NCBI RefSeq assembly: GCF_029382225.1
Contig: NZ_JARLTC010000006.1
Location: 337,870-401,869 of the forward strand
DNA: 64,000 nt
DNA from: Spongiactinospora sp. TRM90649
GTDB taxonomy: Bacteria > Actinomycetota > Actinomycetes > Streptosporangiales > Streptosporangiaceae
Reading direction: 5' to 3'
Part shown: positions 19,219 through 27,984 of the stretch, piece by piece
How the letters are laid out: each line of letters opens with the position of its first letter
How positions within the stretch are numbered: the first letter of the stretch is position 1
Notes under the pieces: generated by a model
Databases searched by the model: none
The model's input: the letters and a program-made list of their open reading frames with translations, nothing else
What the model was told of the DNA's origin: nothing
Program-made: the position numbers and the translations under genes

Positions 19219-20076
19219 ATGGACATTGGCATCGGCCTGCCCGGGCACGCCCCCTGGACGGACGGCAGGACGCTCGTGGAGTGGGCGCGGCGCGCGGAGA
19301 ACCGGGGGTTCACCACCATCAGCGTCAGCGACCGCCTGCTGTGGAGCACGCCAGAACCGCTGATCACACTGGCCGCCGCGGCCGGGGCGACCACGCGCAT
19401 CGGGCTGCTGACCAGCGTGCTGATAGGCCCGCTGCGCAAGAACCACGCGCTGTTCGCCAAGGCGGCGGCGACGCTCGACCAGGTCGCCGGCCCCGGCCGC
19501 CTGCGGCTGGGCCTGGCCCCTGGCGTCAGGGACGACGACTTCACGGAGAGCGGCACGGACTATCACACCCGGGGCAAGGACTTCGACCTGCTCCTCGACC
19601 GGCTCGCCACCACCTGGCGGGGCGAGACCCAGGCGGGGCCGCCGCCCGCGACGGCGGGCGGGCCGCCGTTGCTGTTCGGCGGAACCTCGGCGGCGACCCT
19701 GCGGCGGGTGGCCGCCCACGGGACCGGCTGGATCGCCGGAGACGCCACCGTCGAGGACGTCGAGGGGTTCGCGCCCCGGTTGCGGGAGGCGTGGGCGGGG
19801 GCGGGCAGAGACGGCTCACCCCAGGTCGTCGCCTCCGTGATGTACGCGCTCGGCCCGGACGCGCACGCCGCCGTGGCCCGGGCCATCGGCTCGTACTACG
19901 CCTTCGCCGGCGCGGAGTACGCCGAGTACGGCGTGGCCGCCGCCTACACCTCCGCCGGCCGGATCCGCGACGCGGTGCCCGCCTTCGCCGAGGCGGGCTG
20001 CGACGAGCTGATTCTGATGGGCAACGACCCCGACCCCGCCCAGGTAGACCTGCTGGCCGACACCCTCGGCCTCTAG
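19219..20076 (+). CDS. LLM-class flavin-dependent oxidoreductase
   Basis: The 285-residue (beta/alpha)8 enzyme is of the luciferase-like monooxygenase class and uses FMN or F420. MDIGIGLPG, the pattern AENRGFTTISVSDRLLW and LLTSVLIGPLRKN are typical, as is LRLGLAPG and the later LFGGTSAATLRRVAAHGTGW. GGAGG lies 8 bases before the ATG. Its promoter looks MerR/SoxR-controlled, suggesting induction by redox-active or electrophilic compounds. The last 4 bases overlap the convergent ArsR-SRPBCC gene. The substrate is unknown. Confidence 0.85.
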   Translation: MDIGIGLPGHAPWTDGRTLVEWARRAENRGFTTISVSDRLLWSTPEPLITLAAAAGATTRIGLLTSVLIGPLRKNHALFAKAAATLDQVAGPGRLRLGLAPGVRDDDFTESGTDYHTRGKDFDLLLDRLATTWRGETQAGPPPATAGGPPLLFGGTSAATLRRVAAHGTGWIAGDATVEDVEGFAPRLREAWAGAGRDGSPQVVASVMYALGPDAHAAVARAIGSYYAFAGAEYAEYGVAAAYTSAGRIRDAVPAFAEAGCDELILMGNDPDPAQVDLLADTLGL

Positions 20077-20900
20077 CCGGAGACGCCCGCGCTCTCCAGC
20101 GGGGCGCGGCCGGTCTCCAGGAGGGTCTTGAGGCCGGAGAGGAGTTCGGGCCAGCCCCCCGACCGGTCGGACCCGCCGCTGATCGCCGCCAGCATCGCGC
20201 TGCCCTCGTCGAAGTCGTCGTGGATCACGGTCAGCTTGACCCCCTCCCCGGCGGCCTCGATCTCGAAGGTGACCTTCGACCGGCGTTCCTTCAGCGCCTC
20301 GGCGTAGCGGTCGGCGTCCCAGCCGAACAGCTCGGCGTGCTCGGGCTGGAAGGGGTGCCAGGAGTAGGAGAGCCGCCGGTTGGGCTCGCTCTCCAGGACG
20401 TACTGGCCGAGGTCGCGGAACTCCTCGCCGGGGGCGTTCTGCCACAGCACGGGCGAGCCCACCTGCCAGTCGGACGAAAGGGCCACACCGCCCCAGTAAC
20501 GGCGGGTGAAGGCGGGCTCGGTCAGCGCCTGCCAGACGCGCTCGGCGCCGGCCTGGATGTAGGTGACGTAGACGAATTCGGGTTTGCTCACGGTCTTGCC
20601 CTCCAGAGCGTGCTTGAGATCGGCGAGCGCCTCGACCCGGTGCCGGTCGTAACGGCCGATCCAGCGGTCGGTGATCTCGATGATCGGCGCGGCGTTGAGG
20701 TAGTGCAGCTTCTCCCGCCCGCGCCGGATGGTGGCGACCAGCCCGGCGGCTTCGAGTACGGCCAGGTGCTTGGTCACGGCCTGCCGGGTCATGTCCAGAT
20801 CGGCGCACAGCTCGCGCAGGCTCTGGCCGTTGCGCGCGTTGAGGCTGTCCAGCAGACGCCGCCTGCTGGTGTCCGCGAGCGCTTTGAAGATCGTGTCCAT
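20073..20900 (-). CDS. ArsR-family winged helix fused to SRPBCC/AHSA1 domain
   Basis: This 275-residue fusion has residues 1-95 as an ArsR-type winged helix (MDTIFKALADTSRRRLLDSL, TRQAVTKHLAVLEAAGLV). Residues about 107-265 form an SRPBCC hydrophobic-pocket domain (FVYVTYIQAGAERVWQALTE, RYWGG and the late GWPELLSGLKTLLETG). The pocket could bind a lipophilic ligand that controls DNA binding. A CAACC-AAAT-GGTTG dyad upstream is a likely own operator. Confidence 0.87.
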   Translation of the reverse strand: MDTIFKALADTSRRRLLDSLNARNGQSLRELCADLDMTRQAVTKHLAVLEAAGLVATIRRGREKLHYLNAAPIIEITDRWIGRYDRHRVEALADLKHALEGKTVSKPEFVYVTYIQAGAERVWQALTEPAFTRRYWGGVALSSDWQVGSPVLWQNAPGEEFRDLGQYVLESEPNRRLSYSWHPFQPEHAELFGWDADRYAEALKERRSKVTFEIEAAGEGVKLTVIHDDFDEGSAMLAAISGGSDRSGGWPELLSGLKTLLETGRAPLESAGVSG

Positions 20901-20940
20901 GCTCCACCGGTCGTTCGTAGGTCGCCTCCGGCAGAATAGG

Positions 20941-20954
20941 CAACCAAATGGTTG
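20941..20954. promoter_or_regulatory. palindromic operator upstream of the ArsR-SRPBCC gene
   Basis: CAACCAAATGGTTG is a dyad with 5-bp arms around AAAT, 41 bases upstream of the ArsR-SRPBCC start. Its form is typical of ArsR-type autoregulatory sites. The next gene on the same strand ends 52 bases further upstream. Confidence 0.55.
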
Positions 20955-21005
20955 CTCGTCAATCCCGCGAGTGCCGCCCGGCGAGCGTCCGGGGGAGGGG
21001 CGCCG

Positions 21006-21911
21006 TCAGCCCGCCCGTGCCGCGCGTACGGCGGGCAGGTGGTCGGTCAGCGTGCGCGCGTAGGCCGCGAGCAGGGCCGGGATCCGGTCGGCGTGGTCCC
21101 ACAGGGACTCGAGCTCGGCCGACTGCTCCGGGGTCTCGGGCAGCCCGCGCTGGTCGATCTGACGGCTCAGCCGGTCGGCCCCGGCCTTGGCGGCGAGCGC
21201 CGCGTCCAGGGCGGAGGAGGCCTCGCGGATCGCGCTCACCGTGGTCCGCGGCACGTCGCGCATGGTCAGGGACTCGACCAGTTCGCCGGTCTCCGGCAGC
21301 AGCGGCACCTGGTGGTCGAGCCAGCACCGCCCCCACAGCCTGCGGCGGCGCGCCTCTGGCCGGCCGTCCTCGGCGAGGACCTGGCGGCCGTCGGCCCCCG
21401 CCCGGAACGTGAGCCCGAGTTCGGCGGCCGGTCGGCGCCCGCCCGCCGGACCGGCGTCGCCCGGCGCGGGGCGGCCGAGCCACAGCGTCAGTTCGGCCAG
21501 GTTCCGCTCGTGGCGGGAGATCGCGGGCAGGCGGCGCAGGTTCTCGTCGGACATCCAGGACTCGGGGTCGGCGGCTGCGGCCCTGACCGGATGCAGGCGC
21601 AGGCCGAACAGCGTGGCCACGGTCGCCGACGCGGCGACGTCGGCCCACCAGGCGGCGAACTCGCGGGCCGCCGCGCGGTGGCGGTGGGCCGCGGACAGGG
21701 CCTGCTCCTGGCGGAACGACGACAGCGCCCGCGCCGGATCGGGCCACCCGCAGCCGGGCGGCCACCCGGCCCCGGCTCGTTCTTCGAGCAGCCGGTTGTC
21801 CTCCTCGGAAAGCCGCTCCAGAAGCCTTTCGGATTCGGCGTGATCCGCCATCACCCGCTCGGTGACACCGGCGAGCGCGCGCAGCGCGTCGTCGAGCGCG
21901 GTGTCGTCCAT
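21006..21911 (-). CDS. hypothetical protein, helical, no recognised domain
   Basis: The 301-residue protein is rich in Ala, Arg, Leu and Glu and predicted mostly helical (for example DDTALDDALRALAGVTERVM and HAESERLLERLSEEDNRLLE, which look coiled-coil). It has no signal peptide or membrane helix, and I do not recognise the family. The start is uncertain. ATG 21911 is used here; a TTG at 21959 has GAGGAG 6 bases upstream and would add 16 residues, and ATG 22139 would add about 76. It runs divergently to tetR. Confidence 0.55.
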   Translation of the reverse strand: MDDTALDDALRALAGVTERVMADHAESERLLERLSEEDNRLLEERAGAGWPPGCGWPDPARALSSFRQEQALSAAHRHRAAAREFAAWWADVAASATVATLFGLRLHPVRAAAADPESWMSDENLRRLPAISRHERNLAELTLWLGRPAPGDAGPAGGRRPAAELGLTFRAGADGRQVLAEDGRPEARRRRLWGRCWLDHQVPLLPETGELVESLTMRDVPRTTVSAIREASSALDAALAAKAGADRLSRQIDQRGLPETPEQSAELESLWDHADRIPALLAAYARTLTDHLPAVRAARAG

Positions 21912-22190
21912 TCCGCTGTCGGACGTGGCCGGTGGCGCCGGGGGAGTCACGGATTCCAAGGAGGTCTCCTCGTGGAAAGGGATCGACGGGCCGGGCGATT
22001 TTCGGGAGGTCAGAGGCAGGGACAGGTTAACCCCGCCGCGCCGAGAGACGTGCTGGAAATCAGGAATCCATTGACCCTTCACCTGGACTTTCCATCCGTG
22101 TTCGCGTTGTTTGGCGGTGATATTAATTCCTATTCGCATGGGCGTGCCCCGCGATTGCGCGGCCGGTATCACGGCCAGCAGAATCGGGAC

Positions 22191-22775
22191 ATGAGCGAGC
22201 GACCCGGCGAGGGGCTGCGAGAGCGAAAGAAGGCCAGGACCAGAGCGCTGATCCAGCGCGAGGCGCTGCGCCTGTTCCAGGAGCGGGGCTACGCCGACAC
22301 CACCGTCGAGCAGATCGCCGAGGCGGCGGAGGTGGCGCCGAGCACGGTCTTCCGCTACTTCCCGACCAAGGAAGACCTCGTGCTGATGGATCACTTCCCG
22401 CCGTTCGCCGAGGCGCTTGCCGCCGCGCCCCGCGAACTGGGGCCGGTGGCGGCGGTGCGCGAGGCGCTGCGGGTCACGGTGACCGCCCAGGCGGGTCAGG
22501 CCGCCGCCCTGGAGCGTGAGCGGCTGATGCTCACCGTGCCCGAGTTGTGGGCGGCCAGCCTGGAGAACGTCACGACCGCCGTCCGCACCATGCAGCAGAT
22601 CCTGGCCGACCGGGCGGGCCGCGACCACTTCGACCCGCAGGTCCGCAACGCGGCGGGGGCGATCGTGGGCGTGGTCATGGCCATCTGGTTCGACTGGGTG
22701 CGCAATCCGGGCATCGACGGTCCGGCCGAGATCGACCGGGCTCTGCTCCACCTGGAAGGCGGCCTGTTGCTCTAA
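22191..22775 (+). CDS. TetR-family transcriptional regulator
   Basis: The 194-residue protein has the N-terminal helix-turn-helix of TetR regulators (about residues 10-60): RKKARTRALIQREALRLFQE, TTVEQIAEAAEVAPSTVFRYF and PTKEDLVL. The C-terminal helical half is the ligand-binding part. It lies between a hypothetical gene (divergent) and metNIQ (same strand, 99 bases downstream) and might control either; no operator was identified with confidence. The 279-base upstream region is A+T-richer than its surroundings, notably TGATATTAATTCC, and probably holds the promoters. Confidence 0.9.
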   Translation: MSERPGEGLRERKKARTRALIQREALRLFQERGYADTTVEQIAEAAEVAPSTVFRYFPTKEDLVLMDHFPPFAEALAAAPRELGPVAAVREALRVTVTAQAGQAAALERERLMLTVPELWAASLENVTTAVRTMQQILADRAGRDHFDPQVRNAAGAIVGVVMAIWFDWVRNPGIDGPAEIDRALLHLEGGLLL

Positions 22776-22800
22776 AGCGCTGGTGGTGGCATATATCACA

Positions 22801-22855
22801 TTGCCGATCGGGAATTGTGCGAGCGTGGGACTGGTTTGAGCCGGAGGTTCGGCAA
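22801..22855 (+). promoter_or_regulatory. long-range stem in the metNIQ leader
   Basis: TTGCCGA (22801-22807) can pair with TCGGCAA (22849-22855), enclosing 41 bases just before the metN start. Elements GGGACTGG and CGGCAATCC recall parts of SAM-riboswitch cores, but the full SAM-I, SAM-IV or SAM-II pattern is not present. It may simply be a structured leader. Confidence 0.25.
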
Positions 22856-22874
22856 TCCCCGCGATCGAGGTTAT

Positions 22875-23828
22875 GTGATCGAGCTACGCGGCCTGCGCAA
22901 GGTCTACCCGAACGGCGTCGTCGCCCTCGACGGCGTCGATCTGAGCGTGCGCGAAGGCGAGATCCACGGAGTGCTCGGCCGCAGCGGAGCGGGCAAGAGC
23001 ACGCTGCTGCGCTGCGTCAACCTGCTGGAGCGCCCGACCGCAGGCATGGTCACGGTGGACGGCACCGAGCTGTCCGGGCTCGGTCACGGCGAGCTGCGCG
23101 CGGCCAGGCGGCGGATCGGCATGATCCACCAGCACTTCGCGCTGCTGTCGTCCCGCACGGTCGCGGGCAACATCGCGTTCCCGCTGGAGGTCGCCGGAGT
23201 GCCTCGCGCCCGGCGGGAGCCGCGCGTGCGCGAACTGCTCGATCTCGTGGGGCTCGCGGACAAGGCCGCCGCCGTCCCGGCCCAGCTCTCCGGAGGTCAG
23301 AAGCAGCGCGTCGGCATCGCCCGCGCGCTCGCCGCGGGCCCCCGGGTGCTGCTGTCGGACGAGGCGACCAGCGCGCTCGACCCGGCCACCACCCAGTCGA
23401 TCCTGGCCCTGCTGCGCAGGCTCAACGCCGAGCTTGGGCTGACCATCCTGCTGATCACGCACGAGATGCAGGTGATCAAGAGCATCTGCGACTCGGTGGC
23501 GATCATGAAGGCGGGCCGGATCGAGGAGGCGGGCCGGATCACCGACCTGATCGCCACCCCCGGCGCGGCGCTCACCAGGGAGATCTTCCCGCTGCCCGAA
23601 CCGGCCCCGTCCGGCACGGTGACGGTGACCTTCGCCGGGCAGGCGGACGAACCGGTCATGTCCGCACTGGTCCGCCGGTTCGGCGTGGACGTCAACATCC
23701 TCGGCGGCTCGCTGGAGGAGCTGCGCGGAGCGCCCATGGGGCGCCTGCGGGTGCGCCTGACCGGCGGCCGGGTGCACGACGCGCTGGCCTACCTGACCGG
23801 CCTCGGACTGCTCGTGGAGGTCGCGTGA
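22875..23828 (+). CDS. metN: methionine ABC transporter ATP-binding protein
   Basis: The 317-residue ATPase of the methionine importer has Walker A GRSGAGKST, signature LSGGQKQRVGIARAL, Walker B LLSDEATSALDP and H-loop LLITHEM. The C-terminal 75 residues are the NIL domain (TVTFAGQADEPVMSALVRRF and VNILGGSLEEL), which lets cytoplasmic methionine shut the transporter. The GTG at 22875 starts the conserved region (IELRGLRKVYPNG). Its stop overlaps the metI start (GTGA). Confidence 0.95.
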   Translation: MIELRGLRKVYPNGVVALDGVDLSVREGEIHGVLGRSGAGKSTLLRCVNLLERPTAGMVTVDGTELSGLGHGELRAARRRIGMIHQHFALLSSRTVAGNIAFPLEVAGVPRARREPRVRELLDLVGLADKAAAVPAQLSGGQKQRVGIARALAAGPRVLLSDEATSALDPATTQSILALLRRLNAELGLTILLITHEMQVIKSICDSVAIMKAGRIEEAGRITDLIATPGAALTREIFPLPEPAPSGTVTVTFAGQADEPVMSALVRRFGVDVNILGGSLEELRGAPMGRLRVRLTGGRVHDALAYLTGLGLLVEVA

Positions 23829-24505
23829 ACCCCGACGAGCTGATGCCCGCGCTGCTCCAGGCCACCGGCGAGACCCTGCAGATGGTCGCGCTGTCCACCG
23901 TGCTGACCGCGATCTTCGGGCTGCCGCTCGGCGTGCTGCTGGTCACCGCCGACCGCGGCGGCCTGGCCCCGGCCCCGGCGTTCAAGGCCGTGCTCGGCGC
24001 GGTGGTCAACATCGGCCGGTCGCTGCCGTTCATCGTGCTGATGGTGGCGGTGATCCCGTTCACCCGGCTGGTCACCGGCACCACCATCGGCACCGCCGCG
24101 GCCGTCGTCCCGCTCACGCTCGGCGCGGTGCCGTTCTTCGCCCGGCTGGTCGAGACGGCGCTGCGCGGGGTGGGCCGCGACGTAGTCGAGGCCGCCCAGG
24201 CGATGGGCGCCCGGCGGGCCGCGATCGTGGGAAAGGTGCTGCTGCCCGAGGCGCTGCCGGGGCTCGTCGCCGGGCTGACGGTGACCGTCGTGGCCCTGAT
24301 CGGCTACTCGGCGATGGCCGGGGCCATCGGCGGCGGCGGGCTCGGCGACCTCGCGGTGCGCTACGGCTACCAGCGGTTCGACACCACAGTAATGATCATC
24401 ACGGTCGTGCTGCTCATCGTGATCGTGCAGCTCGTCCAGAGCCTCGGCGACCTGGTCGCCAGAAGGCTGTCCGGTAATGAGAGAAGGAGTGAACGGGGTG
24501 CGTAA
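23825..24505 (+). CDS. metI: methionine ABC transporter permease
   Basis: The 226-residue permease has five or six helices and the cytoplasmic coupling motif AAQAMGARRAAIVGKVLLPEA. ETLQMVALSTVLTAIFGLPLG near the N-terminus is typical of MetI. It begins with GTG inside the metN stop codon region, so translation is coupled. It forms the membrane channel for MetN and MetQ. Confidence 0.95.
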   Translation: MNPDELMPALLQATGETLQMVALSTVLTAIFGLPLGVLLVTADRGGLAPAPAFKAVLGAVVNIGRSLPFIVLMVAVIPFTRLVTGTTIGTAAAVVPLTLGAVPFFARLVETALRGVGRDVVEAAQAMGARRAAIVGKVLLPEALPGLVAGLTVTVVALIGYSAMAGAIGGGGLGDLAVRYGYQRFDTTVMIITVVLLIVIVQLVQSLGDLVARRLSGNERRSERGA

Positions 24506-25325
24506 GTTTCTCGGGGGCGTGGCTGCGGCGGCGCTGGCACTGGTGCTCGCCGCGTGCGGCGGGTCCGGTGAGCCGGCCGCCCCGGCCGCGGACGGCACGC
24601 TGAAGATCGGCGCCAGTCCCACGCCGCACGCGCAAATCCTCAAGTTCGTGCAGAACGACCTGGCCGCCAAGGCGGGCCTGAAACTGGAGATCGTCGAGTT
24701 CAGCGACTACGTCCAGCCCAACACCCAGCTCCAGGAGGGCAACCTGGACGCCAACTTCTTCCAGCACAAGCCCTACCTGCAGGACTTCGTCGCCTCCAAG
24801 GGCGGCGCCGAGCTGACCTTCCTCCAGCCCGTCCACCTGGAGCCGCTCGGCCTGTACTCCCGCACGGTGAAGTCGCTCGCCGAGGTCCCGGCCGGGGCGG
24901 ACGTGGCGCTGCCCAACGACGCCACCAACCTGGGCCGCGCGCTCAAGCTGCTGGAGGACAACGGCCTGGTCACCCTCAAGGAGGGGACGGGCACCGCGGC
25001 CACCGAGCGCGACGTGACCGGCAACCCCAAGAAGCTGGTGTTCAAGCCGCTGGAGGCCGCCCAACTCCCGCGCTCCCTGCAGGACGTGGACGCCGCCGTG
25101 ATCAACGGCAACTACGCGCTGGAGGCCGGTCTCAAGCCCTCGGGCGACGGGCTGGCGCTGGAGAAGGCCGAGGGCAACCCGTACGCCAACGGGCTGGTGG
25201 TCCGCGCCGACCAGGCGAACGACCCCGACCTGAAGAAGCTGGCGGGCCTGCTGGCCGGCCCGGAGGTCAAGAAGTACATCCAGGACACCTTCGGCGACGG
25301 CGCGGTGATCCCCGCCCAGGCGTGA
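24498..25325 (+). CDS. metQ: methionine-binding lipoprotein (NlpA/MetQ family)
   Basis: The 275-residue substrate-binding protein has a lipoprotein signal with lipobox LAAC (modified Cys at residue 20). The mature part has MetQ hallmarks: LKIGASPTPHAQILKFVQND, EIVEFSDYVQPNTQL, LDANFFQHKPYL and later DAAVINGNYALEAGL. It captures methionine outside the membrane and delivers it to MetI. GTG 24498 is preferred because AAGGAG lies 8 bases upstream; ATG 24477 would give 7 more residues. It overlaps metI by 8 bases and meets the convergent AI-2E gene 7 bases after its stop. Confidence 0.95.
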   Translation: MRKFLGGVAAAALALVLAACGGSGEPAAPAADGTLKIGASPTPHAQILKFVQNDLAAKAGLKLEIVEFSDYVQPNTQLQEGNLDANFFQHKPYLQDFVASKGGAELTFLQPVHLEPLGLYSRTVKSLAEVPAGADVALPNDATNLGRALKLLEDNGLVTLKEGTGTAATERDVTGNPKKLVFKPLEAAQLPRSLQDVDAAVINGNYALEAGLKPSGDGLALEKAEGNPYANGLVVRADQANDPDLKKLAGLLAGPEVKKYIQDTFGDGAVIPAQA

Positions 25326-25332
25326 GCACGCG

Positions 25333-26484
25333 TCACTCGCGCGGCACGGGCTCCAGCTCCGGCTGGGCCCCGCGCCGGGTGAGGGTGACGATGACGGCCG
25401 TCACGGGGGCGGCGAGGAACGCCCCGGCGATCCCGGCGATCACGCTGCCGATCGCGATGGCGACCAGGATGACCGCGCCCGGCAGGTCGAGCGCGCGGCC
25501 GTAGACCTGCGGGGCCAGCACATGGCCCTCGACCTGCTGGACCAGGATGGTCACGGCCACCACGATCAGCGCGACCAGCCAGCCCTTGGCCACGAACGCC
25601 ACCACGGCGGCCAGCAGGCCCGCCATGAACGCGCCCACGACCGGCAGGAACGCCCCCACGAAGGTGAGCACGGCGAGCGGCAGCGCGATCGGCACGCCGA
25701 GGATCCACAGGGCCATGCCGATGAAGAAGGCGTCCACCGCACCCACGATGGCGATCCCGCGCACGTAACGGCCGATCACGTCGAACGTCGTGGTGCCCAT
25801 GTCGTGCAGGCGCGGCCGGGTGCTCGGCGGGCACAGGTCGACCAGCCAGTTGAACAGGCGGTCGCCGCCGTGCACGAAGTAGATCGACAGGATCAGCGCG
25901 ATGATCAGGCCGACCACGATCTCGCCGACGGTCTTGGCCCCGGCGATGGCGCCGTTGGCGATGCGCGACCACTGCTCGTTCAGATAGGTCTGCGCCTCGC
26001 GGGTCAGCTCCTGCAGACGGCGGTCATCAAGGCCGAGCGCGCCCGCCATGCGGTGCAGGTCGTCCACGACCTGGCCGAAGCTGGTGCTCAGCTCGCCGAG
26101 CCCGGCCGTGGTGGGCGGGACGAGCAGCGCGACGAGCCCGGCGAACAGCGCCAGGCCGCCCGCCCACACCACGACGGTGGACAGCGCGCGGTTCATGCCG
26201 TGCCGCCGCAGCCTGCGGACGGCGGGGTAGAGCAGCGCGGTGATGAACACCCCGACGACAGTGGCCAGCGCGACGGTGCTGATCAGGCCGACGACGTAGA
26301 GGGCCGCCCAGGCCAGCAGGATCAGGCCGACCAGGTTCCAGGCGGCCTTGCCCGCGCGCTCCAGACTGCGGCCGTCGCGCAGCCCGTGCCTGGTGGCCTC
26401 ACGCCTTGCGGGCGGGGGTCGCCCGGCGCTGGCGGGGGGCGGTGTCTCACCGTCGTCGCTGGTCATCTCCTCACTGTTTCCCAC
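25333..26484 (-). CDS. AI-2E family (PerM/YdiK-type) membrane permease
   Basis: The 383-residue membrane protein has about eight helices. Hallmarks include LILSIYFVHGGDRLFNWLVD and the C-terminal block TFVGAFLPVVGAFMAGLLAA plus GHVLAPQVYGRALDLPGAVI. The family name comes from the proposed AI-2 exporter TqsA; other members are Na+/H+ antiporters, so the substrate is open. The N-terminal 70 residues are polar and Pro-rich. A start at ATG 26466 is also possible. Confidence 0.88.
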   Translation of the reverse strand: MGNSEEMTSDDGETPPPASAGRPPPARREATRHGLRDGRSLERAGKAAWNLVGLILLAWAALYVVGLISTVALATVVGVFITALLYPAVRRLRRHGMNRALSTVVVWAGGLALFAGLVALLVPPTTAGLGELSTSFGQVVDDLHRMAGALGLDDRRLQELTREAQTYLNEQWSRIANGAIAGAKTVGEIVVGLIIALILSIYFVHGGDRLFNWLVDLCPPSTRPRLHDMGTTTFDVIGRYVRGIAIVGAVDAFFIGMALWILGVPIALPLAVLTFVGAFLPVVGAFMAGLLAAVVAFVAKGWLVALIVVAVTILVQQVEGHVLAPQVYGRALDLPGAVILVAIAIGSVIAGIAGAFLAAPVTAVIVTLTRRGAQPELEPVPRE

Positions 26485-26511
26485 CGTGTACGGGTGGTAA
26501 CCGGCACACCC

Positions 26512-27009
26512 TCAGTGCGTACCCCAGGAGTAGGTCTGTTTGTGCAGCTTGAGGTAGACGAACGTCTCGGTGGCGCGGACCGTGGAGATTACCCGGATCT
26601 TTCCGAGGATGTCCAGCAAGTGCTGGTCGCTGCCGCAGACCACCTCGACCATGATGTCCAGCGATCCCGCGGTCAGCACCACGTAGGTGATCTCCTGGAT
26701 CAGCGCCAGCTCGTCGGCGACGGTCTCCAGGTCGCCCTCGCACTTGATGCCGATCATCGCCTGCCGGGGGAAGCCGAGGGTGAGCGGGTCGGTGACCGCG
26801 ACGATCTGCATGACCCCGGCGTCCAGGAGGCGCTGCACGCGCTGGCGCACGGCGGCCTCCGACAGCCCGACCACCTTGCCGATCGCGGCGTACGGCTTGC
26901 GGCCGTCCCGTTGCAGCTCCTCGATGATCCGCTTGGAGATGTCGTCGAGGGGGTACGGCCCCCGCCCCTCCGCTGTGCCCTGGCGTGATGCCCTGGGAGC
27001 CGTCGTCAT
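26512..27009 (-). CDS. Lrp/AsnC-family transcriptional regulator
   Basis: The 165-residue regulator has an AsnC-type winged helix near the N-terminus (about residues 20-70: DDISKRIIEELQRDGRKPYA, LSEAAVRQRVQRLLDAGVM) and a RAM ligand-binding domain (about 85-155, ending TETFVYLKLHKQTYSWG). Members usually sense amino acids. It is divergent from the GNAT gene across 228 bases that hold the promoters of both. Confidence 0.9.
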   Translation of the reverse strand: MTTAPRASRQGTAEGRGPYPLDDISKRIIEELQRDGRKPYAAIGKVVGLSEAAVRQRVQRLLDAGVMQIVAVTDPLTLGFPRQAMIGIKCEGDLETVADELALIQEITYVVLTAGSLDIMVEVVCGSDQHLLDILGKIRVISTVRATETFVYLKLHKQTYSWGTH

Positions 27010-27237
27010 GCAACGCGTCCTTCCTGCGAGCCGGGCCCGGGGACCGCCACCCGGACGTTCCGGAGATCGGGCCCTGTTGCGACATGCTGTCAGGTATGCG
27101 GCTTCTGTCAAGCGATTCCGTTGCTCTTTGTCATTTTCACCACGAAATCCCGCGTGGAGTACCGTTTGGCCTGTCAGGGTCGCGCGTAACGCCACTACGG
27201 CGGGGCCCCGGCCTTGTAGGGGGCGGGGCGGCCGGTC

Positions 27238-27984
27238 ATGATGGGCTGCATGACCGCTGAGGGTGCCCAGGCCGAGCCCGTTCTGGTGAAATGCGCGGAC
27301 ATCGACGACGACCTGTTCGTCCGCTTCTACGAGACGGTCCTGGCCCCCGCGTTCCCGCCCGCCGAACTGGTCGGCCTGGAGACGGCGAGGGTCGTCTACC
27401 GGGCCCCCGAGTACGGCCACTTCGGCACAATCGCCATGGTGGACGGCGAGCCGGTGGGCGGCGCGCTCGGCAGCTTCTCCCCGTCCAGCGGCATCCTGCT
27501 GCTCGACTACCTCGCCGTGCGGCCGGAGCAGCGGGGCAGAGGGCTGGGCTCCGCGCTGATCGGGCATCTGCGAACGGCGTGGCGGCCGAAGGCCCGCCCG
27601 GTGGCGGTGCTGGCCGAGGTCGAGGACCCGGCGCGGCACTCCGCGAGCGTCTTTGGCGACCCGGTCGCGCGGCTGCGGCTCTACGACCGCACCGGCTGGT
27701 CGCTCCTGCCGGTCGACTACTTCCAGCCATCGCTGGCCCCCGGGCTGCCGAGGGTCCAGGGGATGTTCCTGATCTGTCTCGGCCCGGCCGGGCCGACGGT
27801 TCCCACCGAGGCCGTCCTGGCGTTCCTCGACGAGTACGTCCGGGGGTGCGAGGGCGACGAGGCGGCGCGGTCCGATCCGGAGTACCTCGCGCTGCGCGAG
27901 CAGGTGTCCTCCTGGGGGCCCGGCGTCCCGCTGTGGCCGATCTCCCGTGCTCCCGAGGTGCGCCGCCGCGCCGGTCATGCCTGA
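27238..27984 (+). CDS. GNAT-family N-acetyltransferase, first gene of a four-gene coupled operon
   Basis: The 248-residue protein has a GNAT fold over about residues 20-165: LLLDYLAVRPEQRGRGLGSA is the acetyl-CoA pyrophosphate-binding segment (RGRGLG). The C-terminal 70 residues go beyond the fold and contain GMFLICLGPAGPTVPTEAVL. The acceptor is unknown. Its end overlaps the next gene by 8 bases (ATGCCTGA), so the two are coupled. In-frame ATGs at 27241 and 27250 are alternative starts. Confidence 0.82.
   Translation: MMGCMTAEGAQAEPVLVKCADIDDDLFVRFYETVLAPAFPPAELVGLETARVVYRAPEYGHFGTIAMVDGEPVGGALGSFSPSSGILLLDYLAVRPEQRGRGLGSALIGHLRTAWRPKARPVAVLAEVEDPARHSASVFGDPVARLRLYDRTGWSLLPVDYFQPSLAPGLPRVQGMFLICLGPAGPTVPTEAVLAFLDEYVRGCEGDEAARSDPEYLALREQVSSWGPGVPLWPISRAPEVRRRAGHA

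Noticed and set aside
20952..22190. Long in-frame extension upstream of tetR
   Set aside because: The TetR domain begins at 22191; the 413 codons before it are antisense to the hypothetical gene and look like random translation.
22801..22874. Bona fide SAM riboswitch
   Set aside because: Only fragments of the core are seen; the P2/P3 structure and pseudoknot could not be built.
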